Shown: piece after piece, positions 12,014-25,300 of the stretch
Numbering within the stretch: the stretch's first letter is position 1
Layout of the letters: each line of letters begins with the position of its first letter
Source of the DNA: Impatiens glandulifera
Taxonomy: Eukaryota > Streptophyta > Magnoliopsida > Ericales > Balsaminaceae
Length of the DNA: 64,000 nucleotides
Assembly (NCBI RefSeq): GCF_907164915.1
Contig: NC_061862.1
Span: 92,087,995 to 92,151,994, forward strand
Reading direction: 5' to 3'
Position numbers and translations under genes: made by a program
The notes under the pieces: model-generated
Database searches by the model: none
The model's input: only the letters and a program-made list of their open reading frames with translations
What the model was told of the DNA's origin: nothing

Positions 12014-13984
12014 GTTTGGCACAATCGGCACGATCGACACGTTCGGCACAGTTGCTCGGCCGCACGATTTAGTTGATTTGGTAGTCGGTTATGGGAAACG
12101 TGGTTGGAGTAAAGATCGTCGCACGTCTGGAACGATCGGCACGACAGGTACGTCTGACACGTTCGGAACATCGGGGAAAATCGTCTAGGATTTGAATAAG
12201 GTCGTTTCAAGATTGTTGTTCTAATTTTAATCCCCTGTTCTAAAGTCTTATTAGAATATGGGTAAAACGAAAACAATAAGGCAAAAAAAGTGGATGATTT
12301 TTTTCTTAAAGGAGTCAAGACCATAGAAGTGCATTACTTTGTTCTTAAAAGAGTCAAAGAAACTATAGAGAAGGAAATAAACAAAATAGCTGAATAAGTT
12401 ATTAACAAAAAAGTGCATGAAATCAGCAAAGACCCAACTGCTGCCTAAAAGTCTTTGAAAAATAATGCAGGGATCAAAGAGAATAAAGAAGGAGTTTGGA
12501 TGATATGGTATAATCAAAGGGCAATTTTGTTTGGACTAAAAAACCAAATCACCAAACTCCTGATGCATGCTAAGAAATGAGAGACTGTACTCAACAATGA
12601 GGGAGTTAATGAATGCTCCTAAATCAAAGACTTGTACTATCAGAAGTAATTCTACATGGAAAATCAATGAAGTCTGGAAAAACAACATTGGAAAAAAGTC
12701 TGAAAATCATGCATACAAAGAAAAAATCTACTTGGGCAATGTACAGACAAAAGTGAAGGTATTGAATTCTCCTTTTGAATTTAAATTGTCTGCTATAGTA
12801 AAATAAAATTGTGTTAGGGAATGGGAAAATGTAGTAGTGGGAAACAAAATAGGAAATAATAGAGTTTCATTCATAGTCACCAAAGAGGCACTTATGAAGT
12901 AATGGGAGGAAAAGGGATTGGAGAAAATTTCAGCGAATGTACATGATCTCTACTTTCTGAAATTTAAGAAGGGATCAAATCTGGATGAAATTCTGAAAAA
13001 TGAGCATACATATATTGGATTCAACTACATGAAGTTGGAAAGATGGTCTGAAGTTTTGAACCAATTAAGCAAGCCTAAAGAAACAACTCAGATATGGTTC
13101 AAACTTTGGAATATCCCTGCACACATGTATAATGTAGAAGCTCTCTTAGTCATTTTGCAGGTTTATTGGGCACGTCATTATACATGGACTCAATTACTGA
13201 AGGAGGAGAGAACCTATCATTTGCTAGAATTAGCATTGAGGTGCATCCTAGAAGCACACTGACGAATAGTATGACAGTAGTAGATAAAAAAGGAAAACAT
13301 ACTATCATAGAAATCACTTATGAGTGGAGGCCATACAGATGCACTTTCTGCAATACCTTCTAACATGCAAGCCCAAATTGTGATTTGGCTAAGAAAAAAG
13401 ATTAAAAAATTCATAAAGACCAAAAAGTAAAGATGCAGGAAAATGAAACAGAGGTGTCTATTATCAAAGAGAAAATGTGGTTAAAGATCAGGAAACAGAC
13501 AAAAGTAGTATGATGAATGGGGTGGACCTCAACCTAATCATATTGAAGAGATAGTTGAGGATTCTCAATCCAATCAAATTGAAGTGGTTGCTGATGAAAA
13601 CAGAGAGAAAGATACTCAGGCTAATCAAAAGGAAAAAGAGATTTCTGAGGTTGATATAGAGGGATCCAAAGTTGCTGAGGATTCTAAAGCTGAAACTGAA
13701 AAAAAAATAAAGACAGTGATCTTGAAATTCAAGCTGAGAATAACAAGGTGAAGAGCTCAGAATTCTTGAAGAATAATTCTTTTTATCAGATTAGAACGTG
13801 TTCAAATAAAGGAAAAAATCAAAATAAGAATAGGCAGTACTCATCATCATTTTCAGTTCACCCCTCTTTCGTTATAAGAGGAAGGGGAATGGGAAGGACA
13901 AGGGGAAGAGAAATACAATCTTTTGAAACATCAGGTTGGTATGAAAATAAAAATTATGATTGGGATAATTATGATTTGATATAA
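12014..13984 (+). pseudogene. Decayed plant L1 ORF1 (DUF4283 and zinc knuckle)
   Basis: Plus-strand pieces match ORF1 of the full-length L1 at 22229-28748. Examples are SPFEFKL near 12770, HDLYFLKFKKGSNLDEIL near 12950, YMKLERW and SKPKETTQIWFKLWNIP near 13030-13120, and EWRPYRCTFCNTF near 13320-13360. The zinc knuckle CX2CX4HX4C is interrupted by a stop in its middle. Shifts and stops occur throughout. A basic RG-rich tail (RGRGMGRTRGRE) ends at 13984 and no ORF2 follows, so the copy is truncated or recombined. Its GC-rich leader has repeated CGGCACG strings (12007-12170) and probably continues left of the hAT insertion at 8690-8826. It belongs to the same L1 family as the 22-28 kb copy but is far older. 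Confidence 0.85.
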
Positions 13985-14220
13985 TTTATAATTTTTGTTT
14001 GTAATCTCTGTTTTTCGTATGTTTGTTGGCTACTAATCAGGTTTTTTAGGGTCGTTTGATTGTCATCTTTTAATCATAACTAAGATTTGAACCTCACACT
14101 TTTAAGATTTTAATAAAATTGTTTTAAACGTTTTTCAAAGAAAATATGAAATTACCTTTACAAAATTTAAGTTACCAGGAAAAAATAAACTACAATTTTC
14201 TGAAGATCATTATTACAGCA
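13985..14220. other. No feature seen
   Basis: AT-rich spacer after the L1 ORF1 remnant. TTTTTGTTTGTAATCTCTG just after the stop could be a 3' leader relic. Confidence 0.4.
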
Positions 14221-14316
14221 TAATAAAAAGATATCTATAAAGTTATCTATTAGGCTTCCGCTCTAGCCTAATAAAAAGATATCTATAAAGTTATCTATTA
14301 GGCTTCCTCCGCTCTA
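14221..14316. repeat. 48-bp tandem duplication beside a MITE
   Basis: Two nearly identical 48-bp copies start TAATAAAAAGATATC at 14221 and 14269. Each ends TTATCTATTAGGCTTCC, followed by a GCTCTA string. They abut the Mutator-like MITE at 14321, whose target duplication CTCTATCTA overlaps the end of the second copy. Confidence 0.8.
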
Positions 14317-14320
14317 TCTA

Positions 14321-15436
14321 GAACCCTTTTCTGTCCTACCCATATTTTAAACAATTTTTCCCAAATTACCTACCTTTTCATTCCCATTCCCAAAATACTC
14401 ACACTTCTCTCTCTAAATTATTAATTAACCATTAATTACATATCTTTCCCCCTAAACTTAATAATTACTTTATTTTTTAAATATAAATATATAATTAAAA
14501 TTAATAATACATATATTATATAAATATTAATAATATATATATATATATATATTATTTTTACTCCATTTTATAAATAATATATATAATTAAAATTAAATAT
14601 TATAAATTAAATAATTCAAATAAATATTATAAAGTAAAAAAAATATTATACACCAAAATAAAATAAATTACATAAATATTTAATATTATATATTAAAATA
14701 ACACATATATTACATAAATATTAAAATAACACATATATTTTATTTTTACTTAATTTAAAAATATAATATATATATATATATAATTAAAATTAAACCTACT
14801 AAATTAAATAATTTAAATAATATTATAAACTAAAATAAAATACATAACATAAACCTTAAATAAAATAAAATAAAACTTTAAAATAAATTACATAAATCTG
14901 AAATATTTATAAAAGTGTCAATTAAAAAAAACCTTAACATAAAATAAATTATATAAATTTTAAAATATTTATAATATTTTACGTTTTTAGGTAAAATATA
15001 TGTGTTACTTTAATATTTAGGTAATATATGTATTATTTTAATATTTATATTTATATAATATAATATATTTTATTTTAATATATAATATTAAAGTTTTATG
15101 TAATATATTTTATTTTAGTGTATAATATTGATTTGAATTATTTAATTTAGAATGTTTAATTTTAGTTATATATATTTATAATATTAAGTAAAATAATATA
15201 TATATATTATTTATATAATATATTTTATTCAATATATGTATTATTAATTTTAATTATATATTTATATTATTTATATTTATAAAATAAAATAATTATTAAG
15301 TTTAAAGTGAAAGATGTGTAATTAATGGTTAATTAATGATATATAGAGAGAAAGGTGGGTATTTTGGGAATGAAAATAAAAAGGTGAGTAGTTTCGGAAA
15401 AATTGTTTGAAATGTGGGTAGACATGGAAATGGTTC
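14321..15436. mobile_element. Mutator-like MITE with long TIRs, 1116 bp
   Basis: Long terminal inverted repeats of about 150 bp run inward from GAACCCTTTTCTGTCCTACC on the left and the inverse of GGAAATGGTTC on the right. They share CAAACAATTTTTCC-like and TTAACCATTAATTACA-like segments. A perfect 9-bp target duplication CTCTATCTA lies at 14312-14320 and 15437-15445, the size typical of Mutator-like transposition. The interior is almost pure AT and non-coding. Confidence 0.85.
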
Positions 15437-15445
15437 CTCTATCTA

Positions 15446-15890
15446 CTTTCCATAATATATCTCTATAAAAGGTTTAAAATTTTGTTCGATTGGCTTCAAA
15501 ACCACGTATTTAGTTTTGGCATAAACTCCTCACAAATTTCAATTGTGTACATCTTCAACCCGATTATCTCAATTTAACGACATCACACTGCAAACACTCT
15601 AGGTCGTCTCTAAGTTATAGTCTTCATTGTATTTAAAGTCACTCGTCTTCTAGTTGAATCAAGTACTTGAAGTCATTTTTTTTTAGTTTGATTCAAGTTA
15701 ATCAATTATAATTTAATAAAGATAAAATTAAATATAAAATACTTACAATTTAAGTATTACTGCTTGATATTTAGTAAATGAACAATCTCAATTAATTAAT
15801 TTTATATTAATAATATTTTAAATTATTTCTTGTATTGAAATATTATATACGTTAAAAATATATTAAATTAATCAAAAACATATTAAACCG

Positions 15891-15944
<54 letters not shown>

Positions 15945-16749
15945 TGAATCACAAACATTTTAAATCGATTAAAAAAAAACATGTTTAATAAATAAAGATG
16001 TGAAGTTAATTACAGCTAAACATAAATTTTCTCACTATTACATGATTGATCATCTCATGTACAAGATCACTATTTTTTTAATTATACATGTTTAACAAAT
16101 ATTGAAGAGAAGAATGATACACTAAGGCTTGTTTGGAAACGAAGTTATTTAAATAATGGATTAATTATTTCATTTTCACATGACGCAGATACAAATTATG
16201 TAGTTAAATAAACCTTATTATCTTAATCATATTTAAGATAAACAGGCCGATCCAGGTAAGGTGAATCTGGGCGCCGCCATGACCTTTGTGCTTACGTACC
16301 CCTGTGGGACCCTTATATTTTGTTTTGCCAAATGCTTTCAACGTGTATATACTATGATCCTTGGGCCAAAGAAAATCTCAAGTGATGACATCATCACCTA
16401 AACATCTACAGTGAACTATAATGATTAGGCTTAAATTATTATTATTATTATTATTATTAATTTATGATTCAATTGAATGGGCTCTTAAGGAGTTCTTAAA
16501 ATTTGGAGATTATTGTGAAAGTCTATCTGAATTAATGGGAAAATTTGGAAATGATTGATCAAAGTTAGCTAGTGAACCATTGAAATAGCCATTGGTTGGG
16601 TTATATGTTAGTGGAGAAGTTGGTTAAGTTTTAATTTTGTTCTCATTTAGAACTTAAATACTTGTAAAGTTAAAAAGCTTTAACACTAATTTAAAATTAG
16701 GGTTTGTTTTTGTTGTTGATGATGTTGGCAACTCTAACTTACACTACAC
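15446..16749. other. Intergenic, microsatellites only
   Basis: No gene recognised. A (TA)n tract lies at 15894-15941 and an (ATT)n tract at 16434-16460. A short GC-richer patch near 16240-16320 shows no convincing frame. Confidence 0.5.
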
Positions 16750-16759
16750 ATTTAATTTA

Positions 16760-18044
16760 GGGAAGAATGTCAATTTTATTTATAAAGTTGGAGGGAGGTG
16801 TCAAATTTATTTATAAAGTTGTAAAATTCTATTTGTGTATACAAACTTGTCAAAATGTGTCAAAATTATTTAACATAACGGAATGTTTTAAACGGAGTTA
16901 ATTTTTTATCCACGTGGATATTTATTTTATATTTTGTTTTAACTTATTTTTTTCATTTCAAACAGACTTTTTCTTTACATTTAATAAATAAATAAAATAA
17001 TTTCACTCTCTCTCCTCCTTCACCGATTCATATTCTTCTCATTTAAATCTTAATCTCCAAAATCTCATCCACCATTTCTTAGACCCACTTTATCTCCTCT
17101 CTCCGAATTTCACCCTATGTTCTTCTCAATTGATGTCAAAGTAATAGGTTATATATATTCAATGCGAAACATTGAACTAGAAATTCTGGATTTCATTTGA
17201 ATAATTTGCCTGCAATTTCCGATTTCTCTAGGGATTAGAACAATAAGTTTTTAGCGGTCAACTGTGATGGTTAGAATTTTGAAAAATAAAATTGAGATTC
17301 TAGAAATCGGTTATTGAGATTTTAGCTTTAATTATAATCGAAGTTGGAGTTGATAAGTTAAATGTGATATGTCACTTGTTTGTCATTGTTTCTGAGATTG
17401 TTCTTCGTGAAGGAAAAACTAGTTCCAAGATCGCTTCAGCTAGGGTTTTGAAACTCATTTAGTTAAATCATCAATCATAGAGTTCAATCGCAGATAAACG
17501 AGGTTTATTACAGATATTATATTAATATTATATTGTTTGATCAAAACTGGTCCATCCGATGATCAGATCACGAAACAAGTCTATATTATCAGGCCTAACA
17601 GTAATATCAAAGTCTATGAATGATCTAGTTAAAAAATGAATAGACATTCTCTGGAGATTGAGATTCGATTTGTTGAGTTCTTGAATGTGAATAGATTGGT
17701 TGCGGCGGCTGTGAAAGAGAGGGGATGAAGATGATGGTGGGCTGCCTGCTGCTGGTGAAGAGAGGGATGAAGATGATGGTAGGTAGAAGAAGGAAATTTT
17801 ATTTATTTAATTTTATATATTAAATAGAAAAAGAAGGTCCGTTTGAAATGTAAAAAATAGATTAAACAAATATAAAAAATAAATACCCACGTGGATACAA
17901 ACTTAACGCCGTTTGAGACATTCCGTTATGTTAAATAATTTTGACACATTTTGACAAGTTTATATACATAAATAAAATTTTACAACTTTGTAAATAAATT
18001 TGACATCTCGTTCCAACTTTATAAATAAAATTGACATTCTTCCC
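16760..18044. mobile_element. Mutator-like element with about 220-bp TIRs, possible gene capture
   Basis: The left end GGGAAGAATGTCAATTTTAT is mirrored on the right by the inverse of ATAAAATTGACATTCTTCCC. The inverted similarity continues through GTCAAAATTATTTAACATAACGG-type sequence and CCACGTGGAT to about 16985 and 17815. A perfect 10-bp target duplication ATTTAATTTA lies at 16750-16759 and 18045-18054. The core, 16990-17800, is less AT-rich, has pyrimidine-rich and splice-like strings, and ends in a purine-rich duplicated block (GAGAGGGGATGAAGATGATG). It encodes no transposase and could be a captured leader or intron of a host gene. Confidence 0.85.
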
Positions 18045-18096
18045 ATTTAATTTACATTTTTTTAATCAAACTAGGCCATATTTTATGTGTACGTAC

Positions 18097-19024
18097 TAGG
18101 GGTGTAAATGAGCCGAGCCGCTCGTGAGCCGCTCGGTCAAAGCCCAATTCGAGTTCGGTCAAAATCAAATTCGAGCCGAGCTTGAGCCAGCTCGTTTAAG
18201 ATTCGAGTTGAATTCGAGCTTAGGTAAGACTCGCTTGATGACTCGTCGAGCTTTTTTGAGCCTAATTATATAATTTTTTTTAGCTTTTTTACTTTTTAAT
18301 TAAAATTTGAAACACGCATAAAACTATTTATGGACTTATTGCTTATGATACCGATACCAAAATTATTAGTACGTAAAATGTATGAGATTTTCAATATTTT
18401 GATATATCAAGATATACCAGAATAATATTTATAAATTAAAAAATATATATTATATAATACTTATAAGAAAATAAATAAATTTGATATAATATTTAATTAC
18501 ATAAATATAATTTTTTAAAATCAAATAAAAAAATATAATTATATTGTAATATTAATTAATATGCAATCTCAATATATTATATTTTATAAGATATAAAATT
18601 ATTTTTATTTCACTATAAAGTATTTTAATTTTCAAATTAAACCTAATAAAGTCTAATATATTTTCATGTTTATCTCAATTACAATATACGACTTGCACAA
18701 CTATTTTGCAAGAAAACTCAAGTGACTGTGCGTTGATACTTCTTCAACGAACTTATATTTCGTTTCAAAGCCCTAAATCTCGCTCCGGTAAAATCATAAA
18801 TCTTGTTCAGTTATTTTTTTAATATAAAAAATTAATATATAAATATATTTAAATTCGAGTCTTTCGAGCCGAACTCGAGCTTATGATTATATGATCGAGC
18901 CGAGTTCGAGTTTAATATTAAAAGCTCGATCGAGCTCGAGCTCGAACCGAGCCAATAAAAAACGAGTCGAGCCGATCTTGAGTCAGGGCTAGTTCGAGCT
19001 CGGTTCGGCTCGTTTACACCCCTA
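18097..19024. mobile_element. hAT MITE, 928 bp, GAGCCGAGC family
   Basis: The ends TAGGGGTGTAAATGAGCCGA and the inverse of CGGCTCGTTTACACCCCTA match well. The flanks GTACGTAC (18089-18096) and GTATGTAC (19025-19032) agree at 7 of 8. Subterminal GAGCTCGA arrays surround an AT-rich non-coding centre. The TIR is very close to that of the 3.2-kb hAT element at 8827, so the same transposase lineage probably moved both. Confidence 0.88.
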
Positions 19025-19032
19025 GTATGTAC

Positions 19033-19903
19033 TATGTTTATAAATAAGATTCATTAAATTTAAATTTTTGGTTTGTTGAATTTATTCCTTAATTAAATAT
19101 TATATCATAAATCACATATATAAAGAAAATTAGTTGGTGTGATTTCACGATGTCTAGTTAAGAAATGCAATTCAAATTGTGTAAAATTTGTGGATGAACA
19201 AGTTGAAATTTTCAAAGTAAATGAATTATAGGCGGAAAAAATAAAATAAAAAATAAATATTTATTATATATAACCACGCCAAGTGTCCAACAATTCTCAA
19301 GTGTGTGCAAGACGTGATACTAACTCATCCAAATTTTGATGATTTGTTTTACTTTATCATTTCCATTGAGTAATTTTTATTTTTATTTTATATAATTTCA
19401 TTAATTTATGACAATCATTGTTATCACTTGTTTGATAATAATATTGTTTTTCCAAAAAAGAGTACAGTAAAGTGATCAAGAAAGAAGATTTGCACTTTCT
19501 TAAAAAAAAAAAAACATACTAGTTTGTTTGTTCAGTAACCGTGTCTGCAAAAGGTTTGGAGTGTTTAAACAAAAAAAAATTAATTTTTTATTATTATTTA
19601 TATTTTATTTTAGATTGATGAAATATAATAATTTTGTAATATTATTAATCAACCAACATAGTCTAATGGGTTGATTGTTAGGTTAATATAACATTGTCAT
19701 ACCTATCTCTTCCCGAATAAAATGGATCTTCAATCCCAAGGAAGTTCTTAAAGTAAAATATTTATGTCTTAATATTATTTTTCTTTATCAAAAGTTTGTT
19801 AAAAAAAGGTTAAAGAATTTGACATATAGAGGTGAGCTAATATTCAAGTTTTTATAAACATATAATCTCCAAATCACAAATTTGTATGAACATATAATCT
19901 TTG
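19033..19903. other. No feature seen
   Basis: AT-rich intergenic sequence without convincing frames, terminal repeats or RNA genes. Confidence 0.5.
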
Positions 19904-20140
19904 GGACAAATTATTTGGGTGGTCCTCTAATTACTTCAATCTATCATTTTTAGCTCTCAAATTAATTATTGAAATAAATTGCCCCTTTCATTCAACTTTT
20001 AGAAAGGTCACCAACGACCATTTCTGTCAATTTTTTGGTTAAACATCACCGCTTAAGCTTAAAATGTTAATTTTTTAATATATTATTTCTAATCTTATTT
20101 TTTATATTTTTATATATAATTATTAAATTGCATATATATA

Positions 20141-20171
<31 letters not shown>

Positions 20172-20837
20172 TTCATTAATTTTTATATTTATATAATTAT
20201 TAAATCTCTTATATATGTATTATTTATTTATTTTTATCTATATATTTATATATTTATAAAATAAAATTTAAAAATAATTTATATATATTATCTTTAATAA
20301 TTCATTATATATATATATATAAATTTATATAAAATATATTTTAAAAAATAATTTGATGGTTAAAACTAATTTAACCTTCCAACTACTTTTAACCCTCAAA
20401 TTATTTTTTAAAATATATATTATATAAATATTATATATAAATTAATGATTAAAAATAATATATATAAATTATATATATATATTATATAAATTATTTTTAA
20501 TTTTATTTATATAGATATAAATAAAAATAAATTATATATATATATATTATACCAAAGATTTCATAATTATATAAATATAAAAATTAATAATATATATATA
20601 TATATTATTATATATAAGCGATTTAATAATTATATATATAAATATAAAAATGAGATTAAAGATAATATATATAAAAAAATATTTTAAGCTCAAGCCGTTA
20701 GGTTTAATCAAAAAGTTGACGGAAGGACTACTAGTGACCTTTTTAAAAGTTGAAAGGACGATATGTTTCAAAAAGATAATTTGAGGGCTAAAAGTGAACG
20801 ATCGAAATAATTAGAGGGTCATCTAGGTAATTTGTCC
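19904..20837. mobile_element. Long inverted-repeat element, TIR type unassigned
   Basis: The left arm from GGACAAATTATTTGGGTGGT is mirrored at the right end by the inverse of TAATTAGAGGGTCATCTAGG and TAATTTGTCC. Both arms contain CCTCTAATTA.TTC.ATC, TTTTAGC.CTCAAATTA and CTTTTA.AAAGGTCAC-like strings over about 160 bp. The middle is an AT palindrome-rich stretch. I could not find a clear target duplication, so class and exact ends are uncertain. Frames within it are accidental. Confidence 0.7.
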
Positions 20838-21032
20838 GCGCTAATTTTTTCGTCCACTCCTTTTATTAAAAAAAATTTAAGATTTATTATTACAGGTTTA
20901 ATATGCAAGAGTGATTTCTATAAAAAAAAAAAAATTAATGACTTTTTTTTATTTCAACTAAAAACACTTTAAATTATGATTGTGGTTGTGAATGAAATAA
21001 AAAATAAAATAAAATAAAAAAATCTGATATAA

Positions 21033-21064
<32 letters not shown>

Positions 21065-22214
21065 ACTAAAAAATATTTTAAAGTGGACTATAAAATTATG
21101 AAAGTATCCATAAAATGGGTTGAACTTTTTGGCCCATATCACTAAGTCCATTTTAGAATAAGGTAAAGAGTTCCTCAATATTTAAGATCAGAAAGCCATA
21201 TATGGAATTTAGCCATTTAGGCTCAAATTTCTGAATTAAATCTTTTGAAGGAAACAATTAGCCTTATTAAATATTTTTATTGTTATGAAATTGGTCCGAA
21301 TTTTGTTTTATTTTATAAATAATTAATTCTTATTAAATCAAATAAAGAGTTACATAAGAATCATTAATTTACAAATAATAAAATATAACATTTAAAAATT
21401 CAAATCCAGACGTTATAGTTATATAATATGTATTTGTAAATATTCTAATGAAACTGATTCACCCATCACGTAAAACTTATTTAAATTCAATAATATTAGC
21501 GATGAAAACGAGCAATCCGAGCAACCAATTAAGCGGTATTGTCAGAAGAATCCCTACCCATAATTATGATCGACAATAAAATTGATCTTTGCCGGATGGT
21601 TGGTAACTAACGCTGAAAAAATTCTCCTAATAACAACGGATCATCTACAAATATGGTCAAAATAGCGAGGAACCCATCATTAAAAAATACATGTAAAAGG
21701 GCATCGAGATGATAGATAAATTCTAAAAACTCCTTATAAGAAAAATAAAAAAGAACTTCAGATCCGACATCCTCGTCTCATTTGCTGCAAAGAAGAAAAT
21801 TAATACAGACTCGAAAATTATCACAAACACGATTGGAGAATATGAGAAGCAGACGACTTACAAAAGATTAAGAGTATTATTAGGATTAAAAAAATCCGAG
21901 ATGACAAATTCGATCTGGCTAAATAGATTATCGTATCGAACAAAATACAATATCAACTCAAATCTAAAGGATAAAAGGAGAAATAATATATCCACCATGA
22001 GCAACATAATTTTTCAACTTCTAAAGTTTTTTTAGAAAGAAAAAATGGTTAACTCTAGAGGCAAGGTAATGGTCCTCTATGTCAATTGGGATAAAATAAA
22101 ATTGCTGATTTCAAGTTTTAATTTATCATTAAACATTTAATAATCAATTCATGATTTATTTACCTTTTAGTATACCAAAAAACAAATGTATCGTATGATA
22201 TAGACAAAGAGAAT
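20838..22214. other. Intergenic, no gene recognised
   Basis: AT-rich. The segment 21480-22080 is more mixed in base content, contains CGA/CGG-bearing strings and has no long frame on either strand; it may be an unrecognised old element. A (TA)n tract is near 21040-21061. Confidence 0.4.
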
Positions 22215-22395
22215 TTAGGTTAGACAGATTTTTTTTTTTTTTTTTTTTTTTGGGTAAACAGCTTAGTGCCATTTCATTAAAAAAACCCAAAAGAGGGAAA
22301 AAAATACAAAAGTTTAAGATCAGATCTAGACAATTTCTAGATTTGACAATGAAACAATAATTGAATTACAGACAATAACAATAATCAATTAGCGC

Positions 22396-25300
22396 CTACA
22401 GCGTTTTTACTTTTATTCTACTTGTGACTTTCTCAAACGAAATATCCCATATATGGCAGAGCTTTCTATTCTCTTCATTCCTTTCGATTCCTCTCCAGGA
22501 TTGAATGAGTGCATTTCCATCTGAAGTTATATCTCTCCAAATATCTTCAGCGGTTCTACTTCTTCCACTGTGAGTTCTTGAATTTCTTTCTTTCCAGATA
22601 TTGTAGATTACTGCTCCAAAGTAGCATTTCAACATACTTACATAGAAGGATCTTCCTTTTGCTTTATTCTTCATCCACTCTTGGATTTTTTCCCATATTC
22701 TTGGAAAGTTGATGATGTTCATGTTTGCAGCATACATCCTCCAGATTTGTATTACAAAAGAGCATTCCCCAAATAAATGGTTTATGCTTTCCTCAACTCC
22801 CGAACATAGGACACAGTTGATATCAGGAATGTTTATATATTTTCGAATTCTGTCTTTTGTTGTCAACCTTTTCCTGTATACCAGCCAGAGAATAAATTGG
22901 TGACGAGGAATAATCTTTGGAGACCATACCACATTATGCCAATCTACCTCCTGTCCTCTTGTTCTAACAATTTCCCATGCCTTTCCTGTAATAAACTTCT
23001 CATTGATTTCTGTTTTCCAGCTTATTTTATCATTATTTTCATTGAGTTGCTTCTGCCTCATTAGGTTTAGGATTCTATCACCTTCTGGAATACGCCTCAA
23101 AAGTGAATCACATCTACCTTCATATACGTCTCTAAATGAGTACTTGATGTATTCTCTTCTAACTCTGTTTCCTTGCATTTCTTCTTTGAATATAATGGGA
23201 ATATTATCCAGCCAAGGATCATGCCAGAATAGTACCCCTCTTCCATTTCCAATTGTGGTTTTCACCATTTGAAAGGCATCTTTTCTTGTTTTTAGGATTT
23301 TCTTTAATGACCATGCCATTCTTTCGTTGATGCTTAGTGTCCAGATACTCTACTCTTCTTTCATAAATCTTGTATGCACCCATTTGACCCATAGGGAGTC
23401 CGCTTTTTGCTCCAACTCCCATAAGCTCTTGATGGTGAGGGCTTTGTTCCATTCAATACAACTTTTTATTCCTAGTCCTCCTTCTTCTATGGGAGTGCAA
23501 ACATCCTCCCATTTGACTTTTTTTCCTCCTCTGCCTTGTGTTCCCCATATGTAGTCTCTCATGATTCTATCGAGTTCAGCCATTACTTTCTTTGGGATGA
23601 CTATCTGTTGTGCCCAGTAGCCAATAATTCCAAAAATGACTCTTTTAACGAGCTCGATTCTACCTGCATAAGACAGTTTTTTCGTAGCCCAACCCAAAAC
23701 AGAATTTCTAACCTTTTCTACCAGTTGTCTAAAGTGATTGTATCGGAGTTGTTTTGATGACAGGGGTACTCCAAGGTATTTCACTGGTAGTTCACCTTCC
23801 TTGATTCCCATAATATTGAAAATGTTTTCTTTCCTTTCTTCATTAACCCCTCCATAGAAAGCCTGACTTTTGTCCTTATTGATGTATAGACCTGTAATAC
23901 TCGAAAAGATTGTTAGAGCTTCTTTGATTATACTAACAGATTCAACATCCGCATAAGCCACAAAAAATAGATCATCTGCAAAACATATATGGGTTATTGC
24001 TTCTTCTTTGCAGTACGGGTGAAATTTGAAATGATGACTTCTCAGAAGCATTTTTAAAATGCAGTCAAGAATTTCCATTATTAAGACGAATAAGTAAGGA
24101 GATATAGGGTCTCCTTGCCTTACTCCCCTTTCACCCTTGAAAAAGCCTCCATGAATACCATTCACGCTCACAACAAAGTGAGGAGTGGAAACACATTGCA
24201 TAATCCAATCAATGAAAATAATTGGAAAACCTGCAGCAAGGAGGAATTCGTGGATTGATCCCCATCTGATCGAGTCAAAAGCTTTTTTAATGTCAATTTT
24301 GAAAGCCACACGTGGCGATATGTTTTTCTTTCCATATCCATTCAATAAGCTTTGCATGAGTAGGATGTTATGGGAAATAGAGCGTTTGGGAATAAATGCT
24401 GATTGCCCTAATCCTACAAGTTTATCAATAACTGTTTTCAAACGTTGCGAAATAATTTTTGAAATAATTTTATAAATAACATTGCAACATGAAATAGGAC
24501 GAAAGTCCTGAATTTTTTCCGGAATTGAATTCTTAGGAATCAAATTCAACACTGTGACGTTCCATTGCTTCAACATTTTCCTGTTTTGGAAGAATTCCAA
24601 AACCCCTTCGCTTACATCTTTACCCACTATTTCCCAGTTTTCTTTGAAGAAGTTCGCGTTGAAACCATCTGGCCCTGGGCTTTTATCCCCTTTCATCGAA
24701 AACACAGCTTTTCTAACTTCTTCCATACTAACTATTGTAATCAATTTGTTACCACTTTCTTCACTGATTTTCCTTTGCACAATATGTTGAAGCAATCTTC
24801 GGTTGTCCTCTATTGTTGTGCTAGTTTCTGTTCCAATCAGCTCTTTGTAGAAACTTATTGCTTCCTCATGAACTGCTTTTTGTCCCTGTAAAACATCTCC
24901 ATTTGAGTTTGTGAGCCTTAGGACCTGATTTCTGAAATTCCTTGATGAACATTTTTTATAGAAGAAAGAATTATTCTTGTCTCCTAATGAAAGCCAATTT
25001 TCTCTAGATTTTTGCTTAGCAAAACTTTCCTCTTTAGAACAGAGGTCTCTGAATCGCGTAAGAGCCTCTTTTTCCTCTTCCCTGTTATAAGGTAGATTTG
25101 GGGCTCTTAGTGCCTTGCTTTGTATTTCCTCTAGTTTCATTCTGGCTTCCTCTACTCTTTTAGAAATCCCACTATATTTTTTCCGGTCTAGTTTATTCAG
25201 CTTCCCTTTAAGTAATCTTAGTTTCTCACAAACTCTAAACATCTTTATTCCATTAATTCTGATGTTCCAAGTTTCATTAAGGATTTTATTAAATTCTTCA

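Noticed and set aside
16240..16320. GC-richer patch as a possible exon
   Set aside because: No sustained frame, domain or splice context.
19895..20846. Target duplication for the long-TIR element at 19904
   Set aside because: The flanks AATCTTTGG and GCGCTAATT do not match.
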